DNA from: Rubritalea profundi
GTDB taxonomy: Bacteria; Verrucomicrobiota; Verrucomicrobiia; Verrucomicrobiales; Akkermansiaceae
NCBI RefSeq assembly: GCF_002954445.1
Contig: NZ_MQWA01000001.1
Span: 3,203,470 to 3,259,621 of the forward strand
Reading direction: 5' to 3'
Length of the DNA: 56,152 nt
The stretch's first letter is position 1, and each line of letters starts with the position of its first letter. This document shows positions 36,132-46,276 of the stretch, piece after piece. Both the position numbers and the translations under genes were made by a program. The notes under the pieces are model-generated. The model was not told the origin of the DNA. It searched no databases and saw only the letters and a list, made by a program, of their open reading frames with translations.

Positions 36132-37061
36132 ATGGCTAATAAGGTAGTAGTACTATTTTCCGGACAGGGAGCTCAGAAAGTGGGCATGGGTAAAGATCTA
36201 GTTGAGACATTTCCTAGAGCAAAAGCACTTTTCGACAAGGCCGACGCCGCACTCGGTCGCTCATTGAGCTCTGTTATGTTTGAGGGCCCCGATGAGGAAC
36301 TCACACGCACAGGCAATTGCCAACCAGCGCTTTACCTACACGGATTGGCTTGTCTCGAGGTGCTCAAAGAGAAGCTGCCTGAGCTAGAGATCGTGACTGC
36401 TGCAGGACTTTCACTTGGTGAATTCACCGCTCATTCTGCTGCTGGGACATTTTCGTTTGAAGACGGTCTTAAGCTCGTGGAGCAACGTGGAGCCTTCATG
36501 GAAGAAGCCTGTAATAGCACTGAGGGTGCAATGGCAGCCATGATCGGTGGTGACGCGGAGGCTGTAAAGACTCTTGCTGCAGACTGCGACGTGGATGTGG
36601 CTAACTTCAATGCGATCGGGCAGATCGTCGTTTCTGGTTCAATCGAGGGAGTTGATAAGGCTGTCGCTGGAGCTAAAGAGTGCGGTATCCGTATAGCTAA
36701 GAAGCTTAAAGTAGCTGGAGCTTACCATTCTCGTCTCATGCAAAGTGCTCAGGACCAGCTTGCGCCAGTTCTTGTCGCTGCAGATATCTCAATGCCATCA
36801 GTTCCTGTGTATTCTAACTATAATGCAACAGCTGTTGCTGACTCGGCGGAGATCCGTGAGACTCTCGAGAAGCAGGTGACTAGCTCGGTCCGCTGGACTG
36901 AGAGTATGCAGGCCGTGATCGCTGAGGGGAACACTACTTTCATCGAGCTAGGGCCAGGTAAGGTGCTCGCGGGTCTCATGGGACGTATCGATAAGACCGT
37001 GAAAGTCTACTCAATCGATGACGTGGCCTCGCTTGAAGCAGCCATTACTGAGCTTGGCTAA
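36132..37061 (+). CDS. fabD: malonyl-CoA-[ACP] transacylase
   Basis: 309 residues. FabD moves malonyl from CoA to acyl carrier protein for fatty acid synthesis. Motifs: FSGQGAQKVGMGKDLVETFP, QPALYLHGLA, the nucleophile AGLSLGEFTAH (Ser94), catalytic His in VAGAYHSRLM and NFNAIGQIVVSG. The usual GHSLG has Leu93 instead of His. Not linked to other fab genes here. Confidence 0.92.
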   Translation: MANKVVVLFSGQGAQKVGMGKDLVETFPRAKALFDKADAALGRSLSSVMFEGPDEELTRTGNCQPALYLHGLACLEVLKEKLPELEIVTAAGLSLGEFTAHSAAGTFSFEDGLKLVEQRGAFMEEACNSTEGAMAAMIGGDAEAVKTLAADCDVDVANFNAIGQIVVSGSIEGVDKAVAGAKECGIRIAKKLKVAGAYHSRLMQSAQDQLAPVLVAADISMPSVPVYSNYNATAVADSAEIRETLEKQVTSSVRWTESMQAVIAEGNTTFIELGPGKVLAGLMGRIDKTVKVYSIDDVASLEAAITELG

Positions 37062-37195
37062 GCAATTACAAGAGACTTAAATTTCAAAAGAAAAAGCATT
37101 TACGATCATTTGTGAGGTGTGTGCCATCTATTTAGTGAAAGATAGTGGACTTACCTAGAGTTCTAGATCTACTGTTTATGCAGTTGAATACACCT

Positions 37196-38793
37196 ATGAA
37201 AGCACACGTACTAACAATCTTAGCCAGCGCGAGCATGAGCCTAATGGTCTCGGCTGAGCAAAAGCGGCCTAATATCCTATTTCTCTTTTCTGATGATCAC
37301 GCTCTGAAATCTATTTCAGCCTATGGTGGGCCACTGAAAGATATAGCACCGACTCCTTACATCGATAGCATTGCTGAAGAGGGGGCGATCTTTGAGAATT
37401 CGTTTTGCGGCAACTCGATTTGTGGGCCATCGCGCGCCAGTATCCTGACAGGAAAGCACAGTCATAAAAATGGCTTCATGCGCAATACTGGTAAAGGGTT
37501 TGACCAAAGCCAATGGACGGTAGCGAAGGCTCTGAAAGGTGCAGGTTACACAACGGCGGTGATAGGTAAGTGGCATCTCCACACTAATCCAGTTGCTTTC
37601 GATTATTGGGAAGTTTTACCAGGGCAAGGGAGCTACTATAATCCTGATTTTATTCAAATGGATGGCTCCAAGAAAAAATTTCAGGGCTATGTGACTGACA
37701 TAACGACTGACAAGGCGATCAAATGGCTCGACGGTCGAGATAAAGATAAGCCATTTTTTTGATGTGTCAGCACAAGGCACCGCATCGCACTTTTTCACCA
37801 GCTCTGCGTCACCTCAATGCATTTGAAGGGGTGGATATCCCTGAGCCAGACAGCTTATTTGATGACTACAAAAACCGCAGTGTGACTATGCCTCTCAATG
37901 AGATGGAAATCGGTCGCCATATGCACTGGTCATACGATCTCAAGCTACGTGGAGATGAGGCCGAAGCTGCAGGAGTGAAACTCCCTGGGCCCAATAGATA
38001 TGGTGCTAAAGTCTACAACCGTATGAGCCTGTCACAGAAGAAGACTTGGGATGGCTACTTCGGACCAAGGAATAAAAAATTCTTGGAGGACTACAAAGCT
38101 GGCAAGTTGAAGCCTGAGGATGTGGTGAAGTGGAAATACCAACGCTACATTAGCAACTATTTAGCGACAGTTAAAGCTGTCGATGAGAACGTTGGCCGGA
38201 TGTTGCATTATCTTAAGGAAAATGGGCTCGATCAGAATACCATCGTGATCTATTCTTCAGACCAAGGGTTCTTTCTCGGCGAGCATGGCTGGTTTGATAA
38301 GCGCTGGATGTTTGAGGAGTCCTTTAAAATGCCATTCTTGATCAAGTGGCCAGGAGTCATCAAACCTGGGTCTAGGCCAAAGCAACTCATACAGAATATC
38401 GACTACGCACCTACTTGGTTAGAGATGGCTGGAGTGAAGGTGCCTGACGAGGTGCAAGGGCGCTCTATCGTTCCATTGCTGAAAGGTAGCAAAGTGGATG
38501 ATTGGAGAGAGGCAGTATACTACGCATACTACGAGATTGGTGAGCACGCTGTGCCTCAGCACTACGGAGTACGCACGGAAACGCACAAGCTGTTCTACCT
38601 TCCTGCGACTCAGGAGTGGCAGATGTTTGACTTAGTCAAAGACCCTGAGGAAATGGTGAACGTCTATGATAATCCTGAGTATTCGAAAGTTAGAGAGTCG
38701 CTTACTAAGGAATACTACCGGCTACGTGAGCACTACGATGCTCCGAGCTATGAGGAATATGCACCGAAGAAAGGTGAAGAGTTCCAGAAGTAA
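37196..38793 (+). pseudogene. secreted formylglycine-type sulfatase, frameshifted once
   Basis: From the ATG at 37196 a signal peptide ([20 protein letters not shown]) leads to [20 protein letters not shown] (metal Asp) and [12 protein letters not shown], the CxPSR motif matured to formylglycine. The frame stops after DKPFF in a T7 run (37754-37760); one more T gives [13 protein letters not shown] and continues through SSDQGFFLGEHGWFDKRWMF to the end. About 532 residues in all. Substrate is probably a sulfated marine glycan. The gene is likely intact if the missing T is a sequencing indel. Confidence 0.8.
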
Positions 38794-38820
38794 TATTTCA
38801 CTCTCTTAAAATTTCAAAAA

Positions 38821-38856
38821 AAAGGCCCAGTGTGATTCGAATCACGCTGGGCCTTT
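38821..38856. terminator. bidirectional terminator between sulfatase and argD
   Basis: AAAGGCCCAG (38821-38830) pairs with CTGGGCCTTT, with an inner GTGATTC/GAATCAC stem and an A-run at the left. The long hairpin with A-run and T-run serves both convergent genes. Confidence 0.8.
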
Positions 38857-38876
38857 GTGTTGATTGGTGAGTGCGG

Positions 38877-40130
38877 TTACGCAGCTAACTCGTCGAGAGC
38901 CTCTTTGAGGAGGGCCAGCGCATGTTCGACTTCTTGCTGGCTCACATTAAGCGCAGGCAGCCACCGGAGAGTCTCTGCGCCGGCTGGTACTGTGAGCATA
39001 CCTTTTTCAGTGAGTTTGAGTACCAGAGCAAGAGCTGGAGTCACGCCCTCAGCAGTCTTGATCGCAGAAGGTTCGAGAGCGAAGCCTAACATCAGGCCTT
39101 TACCTCTGAGCTCCTTGATTGCTGGGTGGTTCCACTCGGCAAGTGTTGCTCTGATTTGTTGCTCTCTTGCGATGACATTGTCGTTGAGCTTAGCCTCTTT
39201 GATTTCCGCTAGAACTGCAAGGGATGCTGCGCATGCCAGCGGGTTTCCGCCGTAGGTGGAACCATGAGTTCTAGGGCCTAGTTGGCTGCTCAGTGTGACA
39301 CCGTCAGAGATTGCTCTATCACTGACCCAGAAGGCACCGACTGGGAAACCGCCGCCCATGCCTTTGGCCCAGGAGATAGCATCGGGCTGCACGTCTGGAG
39401 CAATAGCTCTCCATGCCATGTCGTGGCCGAGTCTGCCGAAGCCAGCTTGCACTTCATCGAGCATCAGTAAAAGATCGTGGTCCTTACAAAGAGCTGCGAG
39501 TCCATTGAGGAATTCTGCTGTTGCAGAGAAAATTCCACCTTCGCCTTGAATTGGCTCTAGCAGGATTGCTGCAGTCTTGTCAGTGATCTGAGCTTTGACG
39601 GAATCGAGATCATTGTAGATAGCGTAGTTGATACCGGGAAGGATCGGGGCAAATCCTTTTTGGATAGCATCTTGGCCAGTGGCAGTGAGTGTGGCCATGG
39701 TTCTGCCGTGGAAGGAATTTCTGAAGGTGATGACTTCAGGCCTAGGGGTGCCGTCGGTGCTCGGCTTAGAATTGCCAAATTTACGGGCGAGTTTGATCAG
39801 GCCTTCATTGGCCTCAGCGCCTGAGTTCGAGAAGAAAACTTTGCCGGGGATTTTGACGAAGTTCTCGACGATGGTTTTCGCTAGCTCAGCTTGTTGAGGA
39901 ATCTCGTAGAGATTTGAGCAATGCATCAACTTGCTAGCCTGTTGTTGGATTGCTGTTACGAGACGCGGGTGGCAGTGGCCGATGGAGCACACGGCGATGC
40001 CGGTGCAGAAGTCGAGGTACTTGTTGCCCTGGTCGTCCCAGAGCCATGAGCCCTCAGCCTTCTCAGGGACAAGAGGGAACCGACCGTAGGTCGGCATTAC
40101 GTATTGTGTGAATGTGTCGTGAACGGACAT
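38877..40130 (-). CDS. argD: acetylornithine aminotransferase (class III PLP)
   Basis: 417 residues. ArgD converts N-acetylglutamate semialdehyde to acetylornithine for arginine synthesis. Motifs: YLDFCTGIAVCSIGHCHPRL, VFFSNSGAEANEGLIKLA, FRNSFHGRTMATLTATG, LDEVQAGFGRLG and the PLP lysine in ISWAKGMGGGFPVGAF. Succinyl-diaminopimelate or ornithine aminotransferase activity is possible too. Confidence 0.85.
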   Translation of the reverse strand: MSVHDTFTQYVMPTYGRFPLVPEKAEGSWLWDDQGNKYLDFCTGIAVCSIGHCHPRLVTAIQQQASKLMHCSNLYEIPQQAELAKTIVENFVKIPGKVFFSNSGAEANEGLIKLARKFGNSKPSTDGTPRPEVITFRNSFHGRTMATLTATGQDAIQKGFAPILPGINYAIYNDLDSVKAQITDKTAAILLEPIQGEGGIFSATAEFLNGLAALCKDHDLLLMLDEVQAGFGRLGHDMAWRAIAPDVQPDAISWAKGMGGGFPVGAFWVSDRAISDGVTLSSQLGPRTHGSTYGGNPLACAASLAVLAEIKEAKLNDNVIAREQQIRATLAEWNHPAIKELRGKGLMLGFALEPSAIKTAEGVTPALALVLKLTEKGMLTVPAGAETLRWLPALNVSQQEVEHALALLKEALDELAA

Positions 40131-40184
40131 GACTTTAAAGTGATAAGTGGGGAGTTATAAGTGTGAAGTGGGAGCTAACAGTAA

Positions 40185-40201
40185 AAAAGGCTTTGCCTTT
40201 T
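40185..40201 (-). terminator. short intrinsic terminator after hslO
   Basis: AAAAGGC-TTT-GCCTTTT (40185-40201) touches the hslO stop codon and on the reverse strand is followed by further T residues. Confidence 0.55.
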
Positions 40202-40960
40202 CTACAGCATATCTGGGGTGATGACGTGTTTGGAGCCGCAGCGTGGGCAGGTGATCTCGACCTCTGGATCTCCCTGGAAGAGTTCTTCTTTGTTGTCTTT
40301 GTATTGAGCGAGTGCCGGAAGGAAACGATCGGGGGCACAACCACAGTGGAAGCGGAACTTGCGTGTCTCGAGGACTTTGGTTTGTTCCTCGACCATGATT
40401 TTTTCGACATCTTCGGTGGTGAGAGCTTCGAGCCATTCAAGGTCACAATCCGGCTGGGCAGCGATCAGGACGAAGTTCTCATCTGGCAGACGGAATGCGC
40501 GTGCTGGGCGTTGCTCACTTTGCACATAATAGGTTTCCACCCATTTAGCTGGATCATTATCATCGAGCTCGACAGTAGACTTCCGGCCTTCAGCACCTTT
40601 AACCAGTGTCTGGCTGTAGAGGATGTTTCGGTCAGATTCTTTGACGTTTTCAGTGAAGAGGTGGCCGGTGATGTTTTCCTCTACTGAGCTACCAGTGACG
40701 AAAAAGTTGACGCGTGGCGCGCGTAAGTTGACTGTCCAAGCGATGGTTTCAGCCCATGGACGAGCGACCAAGTGGAGGGTGAGGAATGCGAGCTTATCTT
40801 TGATGATTGTGTCGAGCTGTTCTTTGTGGCGCAGCTGGTTCTCCATCAAGTGGATGTAATAGTCGGTGAAAATCGGCGTGAATTGACCACACACCATTAG
40901 CGCATTGCGCTTGCGGACGAAAATGGATTCTACTTTGGTGAATTCTTCTACGGGTTCCAT
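40202..40960 (-). CDS. hslO: redox-regulated chaperone Hsp33
   Basis: 252 residues from the ATG at 40960. Hsp33 is a holdase activated by oxidation; the zinc-binding cysteines CGC (in RFHCGCAPDRF) and CPRC (ITCPRCGSKH) are at the C-terminus as expected. N-terminal region VESIFVRKRNALMVCGQF is less canonical but fits a divergent Hsp33. The longer frame to 41005 is unlikely. It sits 71 bp downstream of argD. Confidence 0.8.
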   Translation of the reverse strand: MEPVEEFTKVESIFVRKRNALMVCGQFTPIFTDYYIHLMENQLRHKEQLDTIIKDKLAFLTLHLVARPWAETIAWTVNLRAPRVNFFVTGSSVEENITGHLFTENVKESDRNILYSQTLVKGAEGRKSTVELDDNDPAKWVETYYVQSEQRPARAFRLPDENFVLIAAQPDCDLEWLEALTTEDVEKIMVEEQTKVLETRKFRFHCGCAPDRFLPALAQYKDNKEELFQGDPEVEITCPRCGSKHVITPDML

Positions 40961-41097
40961 AGGATTTGAGTAGTTTAAAGTGTTGATGTTGAATATGCTA
41001 GGCACACGCTCAGGAAACAGCCTTTTGTGGAGCAGTTTGCGGCTTTGTCGAAAGGGTATATCGCGGGTGTATGGCCTTGAGCCTCATTTGTGAAGTT

Positions 41098-41304
41098 TAA
41101 TACCACTTGGAGCAATAAAAGAGATAACTGTTGTTTTTTAGGTTTTGTTGATAGTGCTTCGCGTAGGAAATGAAATACTGGGCGCTTGCTTGAGGATTCT
41201 ACGTTTCTCCTCAGTCACTGTGAGCGCACCGCTCCTTTGTTGTGCCTTGAATTCTCAAGGAATGACTCCAGCATTTGCCTGTTTTCTCGTTCCAAGTATT
41301 GTAA
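41098..41304. repeat. MITE-like dispersed repeat, copy B (207 bp)
   Basis: Begins TAATACCACTTGGA and ends TCCAAGTATTGTAA (inverse with a two-base gap). Shares CTGGGCGCTTGCTTGA, CGTTTCTCCTCAGTCA and GACTCCAGCATTTG with copy A, and CTTGGAGCAAT with copy C. The central hairpin is TGTG-AGCG-CACC and the outer stem CTTGAGGATTC/GAATTCTCAAG, different bases from A and C but the same pairing. Confidence 0.65.
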
Positions 41305-41399
41305 AAGCGAATGCTCCCACACCCTCACTCGAGGATGTGGGAGACTTACTCTACCTACACAATGAAAATGGTTGATTGCGCTTTCTGGCGCTGTGTTGA

Positions 41400-41768
41400 T
41401 TATTGGTCGATCTGGATTTGCCGCGGCAGGCTTTCGTCTCGTCGGTCGATCTGGATACTGAGGACTCCATTATCAACAGAAGCCGAAGTTTTATTGAGGT
41501 CGAGGTCTGGGTGGATGTTGAGCACCAGCTGATAGTTTGTTGGCCGCGTGCTGTTATTGACGAGATTCCACTCCTCAGGTGTGGAGTCGCTACGTTGCGC
41601 CTGAATCTTTAGTTGTTGCTTGGTGCTGGTGATCGTGACGTCTTGCTTAGCGACGCCAGGAAGGTCGACTGAGACCAATATTCCGAGCTTGGTAGTCGTG
41701 GATTTGTACTGCGCACGTGCTGTGGATGGAGTGCTTTCTTTGCTGGATCTGTTTGTGTGTTCTATCAT
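41400..41768 (-). CDS. small heat-shock protein Hsp20, second copy
   Basis: 122 residues with the alpha-crystallin domain: ILVSVDLPGVAKQDVTITST, then the typical SASVDNGVLSIQIDRR ('A...NGVL.I...') . A short Ser/Thr-rich N-terminus. sHsps bind unfolding proteins. It lies 25 bp after the first copy, so both come from the same transcript. Confidence 0.88.
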   Translation of the reverse strand: MIEHTNRSSKESTPSTARAQYKSTTTKLGILVSVDLPGVAKQDVTITSTKQQLKIQAQRSDSTPEEWNLVNNSTRPTNYQLVLNIHPDLDLNKTSASVDNGVLSIQIDRRDESLPRQIQIDQ

Positions 41769-41793
41769 CGGATTTATTTGGTTAAATTTGTTC

Positions 41794-42153
41794 TTACTGA
41801 ATGGTGATATGCTTATTGTTGGCCACTTCTTCTTTACGTGGCAGGCTGACCTCTAGGACACCATTTTCGAGTTTAGCGGTGATCGATAGGCTGTCGACTT
41901 CCTCGCCTAGTGCAAATTTGTGGTGTGCTGTTGGCCTTGTGCTTTCTGAGCCTTCTGGCTTTTCTGCGATCAGATGCAGGGCTCGGTCTTCGAAATGGAG
42001 TTCAAGATCAGATTTCTCAAATCCCGGCAGGTCAACTCGTACGGCCCAGCCATCGTCTGTGGTATAGAGTTGGTGTGCTTGTGGACTTTCCTCGAAGAAG
42101 ATGTTGAGTTCGTTGAAGAGGCTACGTGTTGTGAATGGTGATAATGTTCTCAT
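41794..42153 (-). CDS. small heat-shock protein Hsp20, first copy
   Basis: 119 residues: an N-terminal MRTLSPFTTRSLFNELNIFF arm, GWAVRVDLPGFEKSDLELHF, FALGEEVDSLSITAKLENG and VLEVSLPRKEEV, the alpha-crystallin core. Preceded by a sigma-54-type promoter at 42181-42197, unusual for sHsps. No CIRCE or sigma-32-like promoter was found. Confidence 0.9.
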   Translation of the reverse strand: MRTLSPFTTRSLFNELNIFFEESPQAHQLYTTDDGWAVRVDLPGFEKSDLELHFEDRALHLIAEKPEGSESTRPTAHHKFALGEEVDSLSITAKLENGVLEVSLPRKEEVANNKHITIQ

Positions 42154-42180
42154 ATTTTATTTTTGTTCTACAATCATAGT

Positions 42181-42197
42181 TGCAGCTTGTGTGCCAA
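42181..42197 (-). promoter_or_regulatory. sigma-54-type (-24/-12) promoter of the hsp20 pair
   Basis: On the reverse strand TTGGCACACAAGCTGCA matches YTGGCACrnnnnTTGCW with the invariant GG and GC ten bases apart; only one core T differs (CTGCA). It lies 28 bp upstream of the first Hsp20 ATG. Confidence 0.6.
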
Positions 42198-42255
42198 TTT
42201 GAGATCAGTTTGTTTTATTTGCCTATTTTGAGTGAGTTACGGTTACTTTTGGTGG

Positions 42256-42291
42256 TGTGTCATTTTTGTTACATAGTAATAATGTGACACA
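42256..42291. promoter_or_regulatory. inverted repeat, candidate enhancer-binding-protein site
   Basis: TGTGTCA (42256-42262) and TGACACA (42285-42291) are perfect inverses 22 bp apart, about 60-95 bp upstream of the -24 box, where sigma-54 activators bind. A further TGACA/TGTC pair lies at 42306-42317. Confidence 0.45.
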
Positions 42292-42320
42292 ATAACCCAG
42301 TGGAGTGACAAAATGTCGGG

Positions 42321-42860
42321 TCAATATGACTCACTTGAGTGAATCCAATCGTGTTGGACTTGATCTGACTTGGGTCTGCCACCCGGGCCAAACCGAGTCA
42401 CTGACTGCAGAGTATCCATAATGCTTGTGGTATCCAGTTCGCTCACAAAGAAGCTGGCGTGGAGTGAACAGCAGATGTCGGCACTATGAGCCGCTGGAAT
42501 GATGGCATTCTTTACTGCGATCACGCCACAGACAGGAATGACGGCAGGAGTATTTCCCGCTGGGCAGGCATCAGGCATCAATACTCCACGCTCGATCACT
42601 GGACAGCAAAGGAGTTGTTCCATTTGCTTTTGAGATTTCGCGAGGTTCTTGATTGCTTCCTTTGAGTTTGCTTGGATCGCCAGACTCAGGGGGGCTGGAG
42701 TTTGCTGCATTGTCAACGAGCCATGGCTACCCGGAAAGTCACACTTGAGGTGCTTTATGAGGTAGCTGAGTTCTGTAATGTTTTTTTGATCTATCAGCTG
42801 GATTGCGTGCTGATAGATGGTGTCGAGCAATGGAGTTTGTTGCCATCCAGCCTCGACGAG
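42321..42860 (-). pseudogene. rtcB: truncated RtcB-type RNA ligase remnant
   Basis: Readable protein from LVEAGWQQTPLLDTIYQHA to a stop after SESY; the reported start is a TTG at 42830. The core VIERGVLMPDACPAG, IPVCGVIAVKNAIIPAAHSA and DICCS (the metal-binding Asp-Cys pair) is RtcB. The expected GNHF, later His ligands and guanylylation His are absent: only ~180 of ~400 residues remain. RtcB joins RNA 3'-phosphate/cyclic phosphate to 5'-OH ends; this copy cannot. Confidence 0.7.
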
Positions 42861-42972
42861 CTATTGTTTTTGAAGTTTCAAAATAGAATTTGAGATGAAA
42901 TTTTTAGGACGAGTATTCAAATGAATTACTCGTTGGCATCCGGTCAGGAGCCAAAAAAATGGGCACAAAAAA

Positions 42973-43001
42973 GCCCTGCGTGCAGCGTGCATCAGCAGGG
43001 C
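42973..43001 (-). terminator. intrinsic terminator of the subtilase gene
   Basis: GCCCTGC (42973-42979) pairs with GCAGGGC (42995-43001); on the reverse strand it is followed by six T. It lies about 155 bp past the subtilase stop. The gap 42861-43157 contains no gene. Confidence 0.6.
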
Positions 43002-43157
43002 GGGTGAGAAAACAATACAAGCCTACTCAACCGCGCATGATGCACGCTCGCTACGTCGATTACGAGTTGGTTGAATAAGATTTATATGTTCTGCCTAGCG
43101 ATTTATCTGGGTTTGTCAATGCCTTAGCCATGCGCTCTATTTCTATAGAAGCTATTT

Positions 43158-46057
43158 TCATTGGCTAGTTACGCGGAGCCTAACAAACATCTGGTCGCCA
43201 GTAGCCCCAATACTGGCACCTTCATTGCTGATAATGAATCCTGTGGACGACCACTGAATAAGGTCATCTGACCACTCAGGTATGATGATGAACCCCGGGC
43301 GGTTCATGTCAGTGAAATTGAGTGTGAGCAAACCTTCTGAGTAGCTTGTCGTAATCGGGGAGTTGGGAGTTGTTAGGCTGGATCCCAGCACGTACTCAAC
43401 GAGGTTACTGACGCCATCTCCGTCAGCATCCGCAAGTGGCTCTAAGTCTTCTCCGACAAGTCCTTCATCGTAGGCATGGCGGCTGACGTCTGAAAGCCCA
43501 GCATAGTAAACATCTAACAACTCATCTGGAGGGAGAGCTCTTTGATAGATTCTAATTTCATCGAGACAGGCATCGAGTCGGTACGGACTTACTCCGTCCC
43601 AGCCAATAGAGCTAGAGTCACTGAAGTTGCTCGCTGAGTTATTTACTTGGTGGATCGAAGAATGCATCGATGTTCCGTCGTGCAAGTAGAGAGTGGTCTG
43701 AGTGGGGTGGATAACGAGTGCGATGAAACACCATTGCTCAGAAGGTAGAGTTAAGCTGCTTAATGTGGCTGTGTCGCTAGCTCCTGCATTCCATTGATAG
43801 GCTAGGGAATTACCATTTTTTATAGTGAGTCCGGAGGATAGATTGTTTGATCCGTTGTATAGGATAGCTACATCAGGATCTTGTGATCTGTTAAGCTTGA
43901 CCCATGCTGTGAGAGTCGTTTGTGGGTTTACCAAATTAAGTGGAGGGATGGTCACAGAACCTTGGATTCCATCGAGGTATAGGCCTTGCCCCCTCATTCC
44001 TTGGATCGGGCTAGCACCGGAGGAGGATAAGGTGCCGTCGAAATGGCTCCCACCAGTATCGGCGACATTGAGATCTTGGATTTGATCAAATTCCCATTGT
44101 GCGTGAGGACCGATTTTATGGCCATCGATGATGATGCTACAGACCTGATTGCCACCAGTGAGGGTGCCTTTATGGTTGACGCTGAGAGTGTAGTTTCCCG
44201 CAACAGGGAGATTGAGTATAATTTGTTCTACATTGTCGCGGGTGTTGTCACCGCGTGTCGCACTGGCGCTGGGGGCAGTAGGGTCTAGTATCCATGGTAG
44301 GGTTGTTTCACCAGTTGGGCTGGTGAGGCGGATGTCTAGATCGTTGACCAGTGCCGATTGCGGGTTGTCGATTCCATAGATCGCTGATGCTGGCACTGGG
44401 TCAGTCCAGCAAAGAGTGATGCGTATCTCGCTAGAGCTACCATCCCATTGAAACTGCCTTTGGTGGCTGGAGCCATCATTCAGATTTATGACGCTGAGGT
44501 GTTCTAGACTAGGAGAAGCCTCGTGTTTATCTAGCAATTCAACAGCGGCCTTAGCATTCATTAGCCCCCAGCCATAGCTATAGTCTGGACCCGGATTGCC
44601 AAGGTCATCTGCCGAGTGAAGAATCAGAGCCTTCTGTAAGCTAGACGGCATTCTTTTGTAAGAGTTGATTTGTGCGTAGCGTTGCTGGATCAGCATGGCG
44701 GCTCCCATGGCGCTAGGAGTCGACATGGATGTGCCGCTGAGTGTGAGGTAGCTGGTGTCACTGCTTGAGTCTGCAGAGGTCAGAGAGTCGCCATTTGCGA
44801 CAATATCCGGCTTGATGCGTCCGTCATCGGTTGGTCCCCAGCTGCTGAAGATTGTGATGTTGGCTTGTTGAAGGTCTCGTGAACCCGAACTGACAGCATC
44901 GCTGACCGCCCCCACAGTCATGATGTTCTTTGCGACCGCTTCGCCGGCAATGGTGTCGTATTGAAGGTCGAGCTCGCGTGGTGGGTGGCTGTCTGGTTTG
45001 TAGCGGCTTCTTTGCCACTGAAAGCCATTCCATAGGTATATCCGTGCGTTATTGTTAGGCCCGTCGTTGCGGTCGTTTCCAGCAGCCAGAAGGGGAGAAA
45101 ATAGGGAGCTGCGACACAGATATTATCGAGGGTTCTTGCGCCGCTATTATAGTTACCAAATGTTTCGTGTTCTGTGTCTGTTGTTCCATCACCCATCCAG
45201 TGCCAGGCTGTGGTTCCTGAAATATTGACATAGGCCCAGCCGGCTAGGTAGCCATATGAATGATTAGATGTGGTGATGGAGGCGACTGCATTCTCGCTAG
45301 CCGCCGCTTCGTTCGCCATCTCTGCGAAGTCGGAATTCCAATCGTGACTGGTAAGCTGGCCCATAGGAGCCATTCCTCGAGCATTGCTTTGGCTACCATT
45401 TCCGAGAATGGTACCACTCACGTGCGTATGGTGGTAGGAAAGTAGGCTTGCGGAGTCAATTTTCTGAACACGTCCGCCAAACTCTTGGTGGCTAGTTCTG
45501 CAAGCATTACTATCCCATATCCCAGCGTGCATACCACCTCCTTGTAAATTGTACAGTGACGACGGGGTGTTGATGAGGGATGCCGCATTTGTGATGGCTG
45601 CATTCTCGTTGTTGGTTGCTCGGTAGAGCGGAAGCTTACCCTCGAATCCAGCAAGTTGGTATTCCATACCACCGACCGTACGACCGCGGGTGATTAGACC
45701 CATCGACTCAGCTCTAACTGTAGCGTTTTTTAGGGTTTCTTGAGCATGGTTATCTAGCGCAGCGACATACTTCAGTCTCGTATCCATGGATTTGAAGGCT
45801 CCATTGCTGAGTCGAGATGAATCAAGTGTGTGAGCTGTACTCGTGGCCACCTCGAGCGGACTTTCAACAGCTTCCTCAGAACTCGGCTGAGTACTGAGTG
45901 AAGTAATACTGGTAGCCGAGGCTATAGTCTGAGTATCCAGCGTCTCAAGCGTAGGATCAGCTGGAGAAATTACAGGCGCAGCTGGTTGTTCTTGCTGATG
46001 TGCGTAATAAACACATAGACAAGCCAAGCCTGCAGTTATGGTGGGTTTGATTTTCAT
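43158..46057 (-). pseudogene. large secreted subtilisin-like protease with LamG domain, frameshifted once
   Basis: About 966 residues. Catalytic Asp in GGGMHAGIWDSNACR, His in SYHHTHVSGTILGNG and Ser in LTLSGTSMSTPSAMGAA. The frame breaks near 45083-45100, where PYFLPFW should continue to AAGNDRNDGP, i.e. one base is missing. After the peptidase come a PPC/P-like part (VAGNYTLSVNHKGTL), a LamG/concanavalin domain (WEFDQIQDLNV, TLTAWVKLNRSQDP, DEIRIYQRALPPDEL) and the Ca-binding tail DADGDGVSNLVEYVLGS typical of Verrucomicrobia. ATG chosen at 46057. Confidence 0.78.
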
Positions 46058-46276
46058 GGACACTACTTGGGGGATAGTAGTTTCCTAGAATGTGAATCTT
46101 CTAGAGCCTTTAAGTATGTTCTATGTGGCTAATTCCTGTCAACAAGCTGAAGATTGAGTGCTCTGAATCCTTTAGTCCTCGGAGGTGAGGTGTTAGTGCA
46201 ACTGGCGGGAACTGGTTAAGTGCTGTATAAGAGTTTGTTGAAAATGGGAGCACGCCACCAAATGACGAACTAACAA

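Noticed and set aside
38821-38856. TTCGAATC inside the sulfatase/argD hairpin as a tRNA T-loop
   Set aside because: The sequence is part of a symmetric terminator hairpin; no acceptor, D or anticodon arms are found.
38857-39255. Forward frame of 132 residues opposite argD
   Set aside because: It is the antisense shadow of a well-conserved aminotransferase.
43005-43080. CAACC...GGTTG inverted segment as a small RNA gene
   Set aside because: The pairing is short with a long loop and there is no promoter or terminator of its own.
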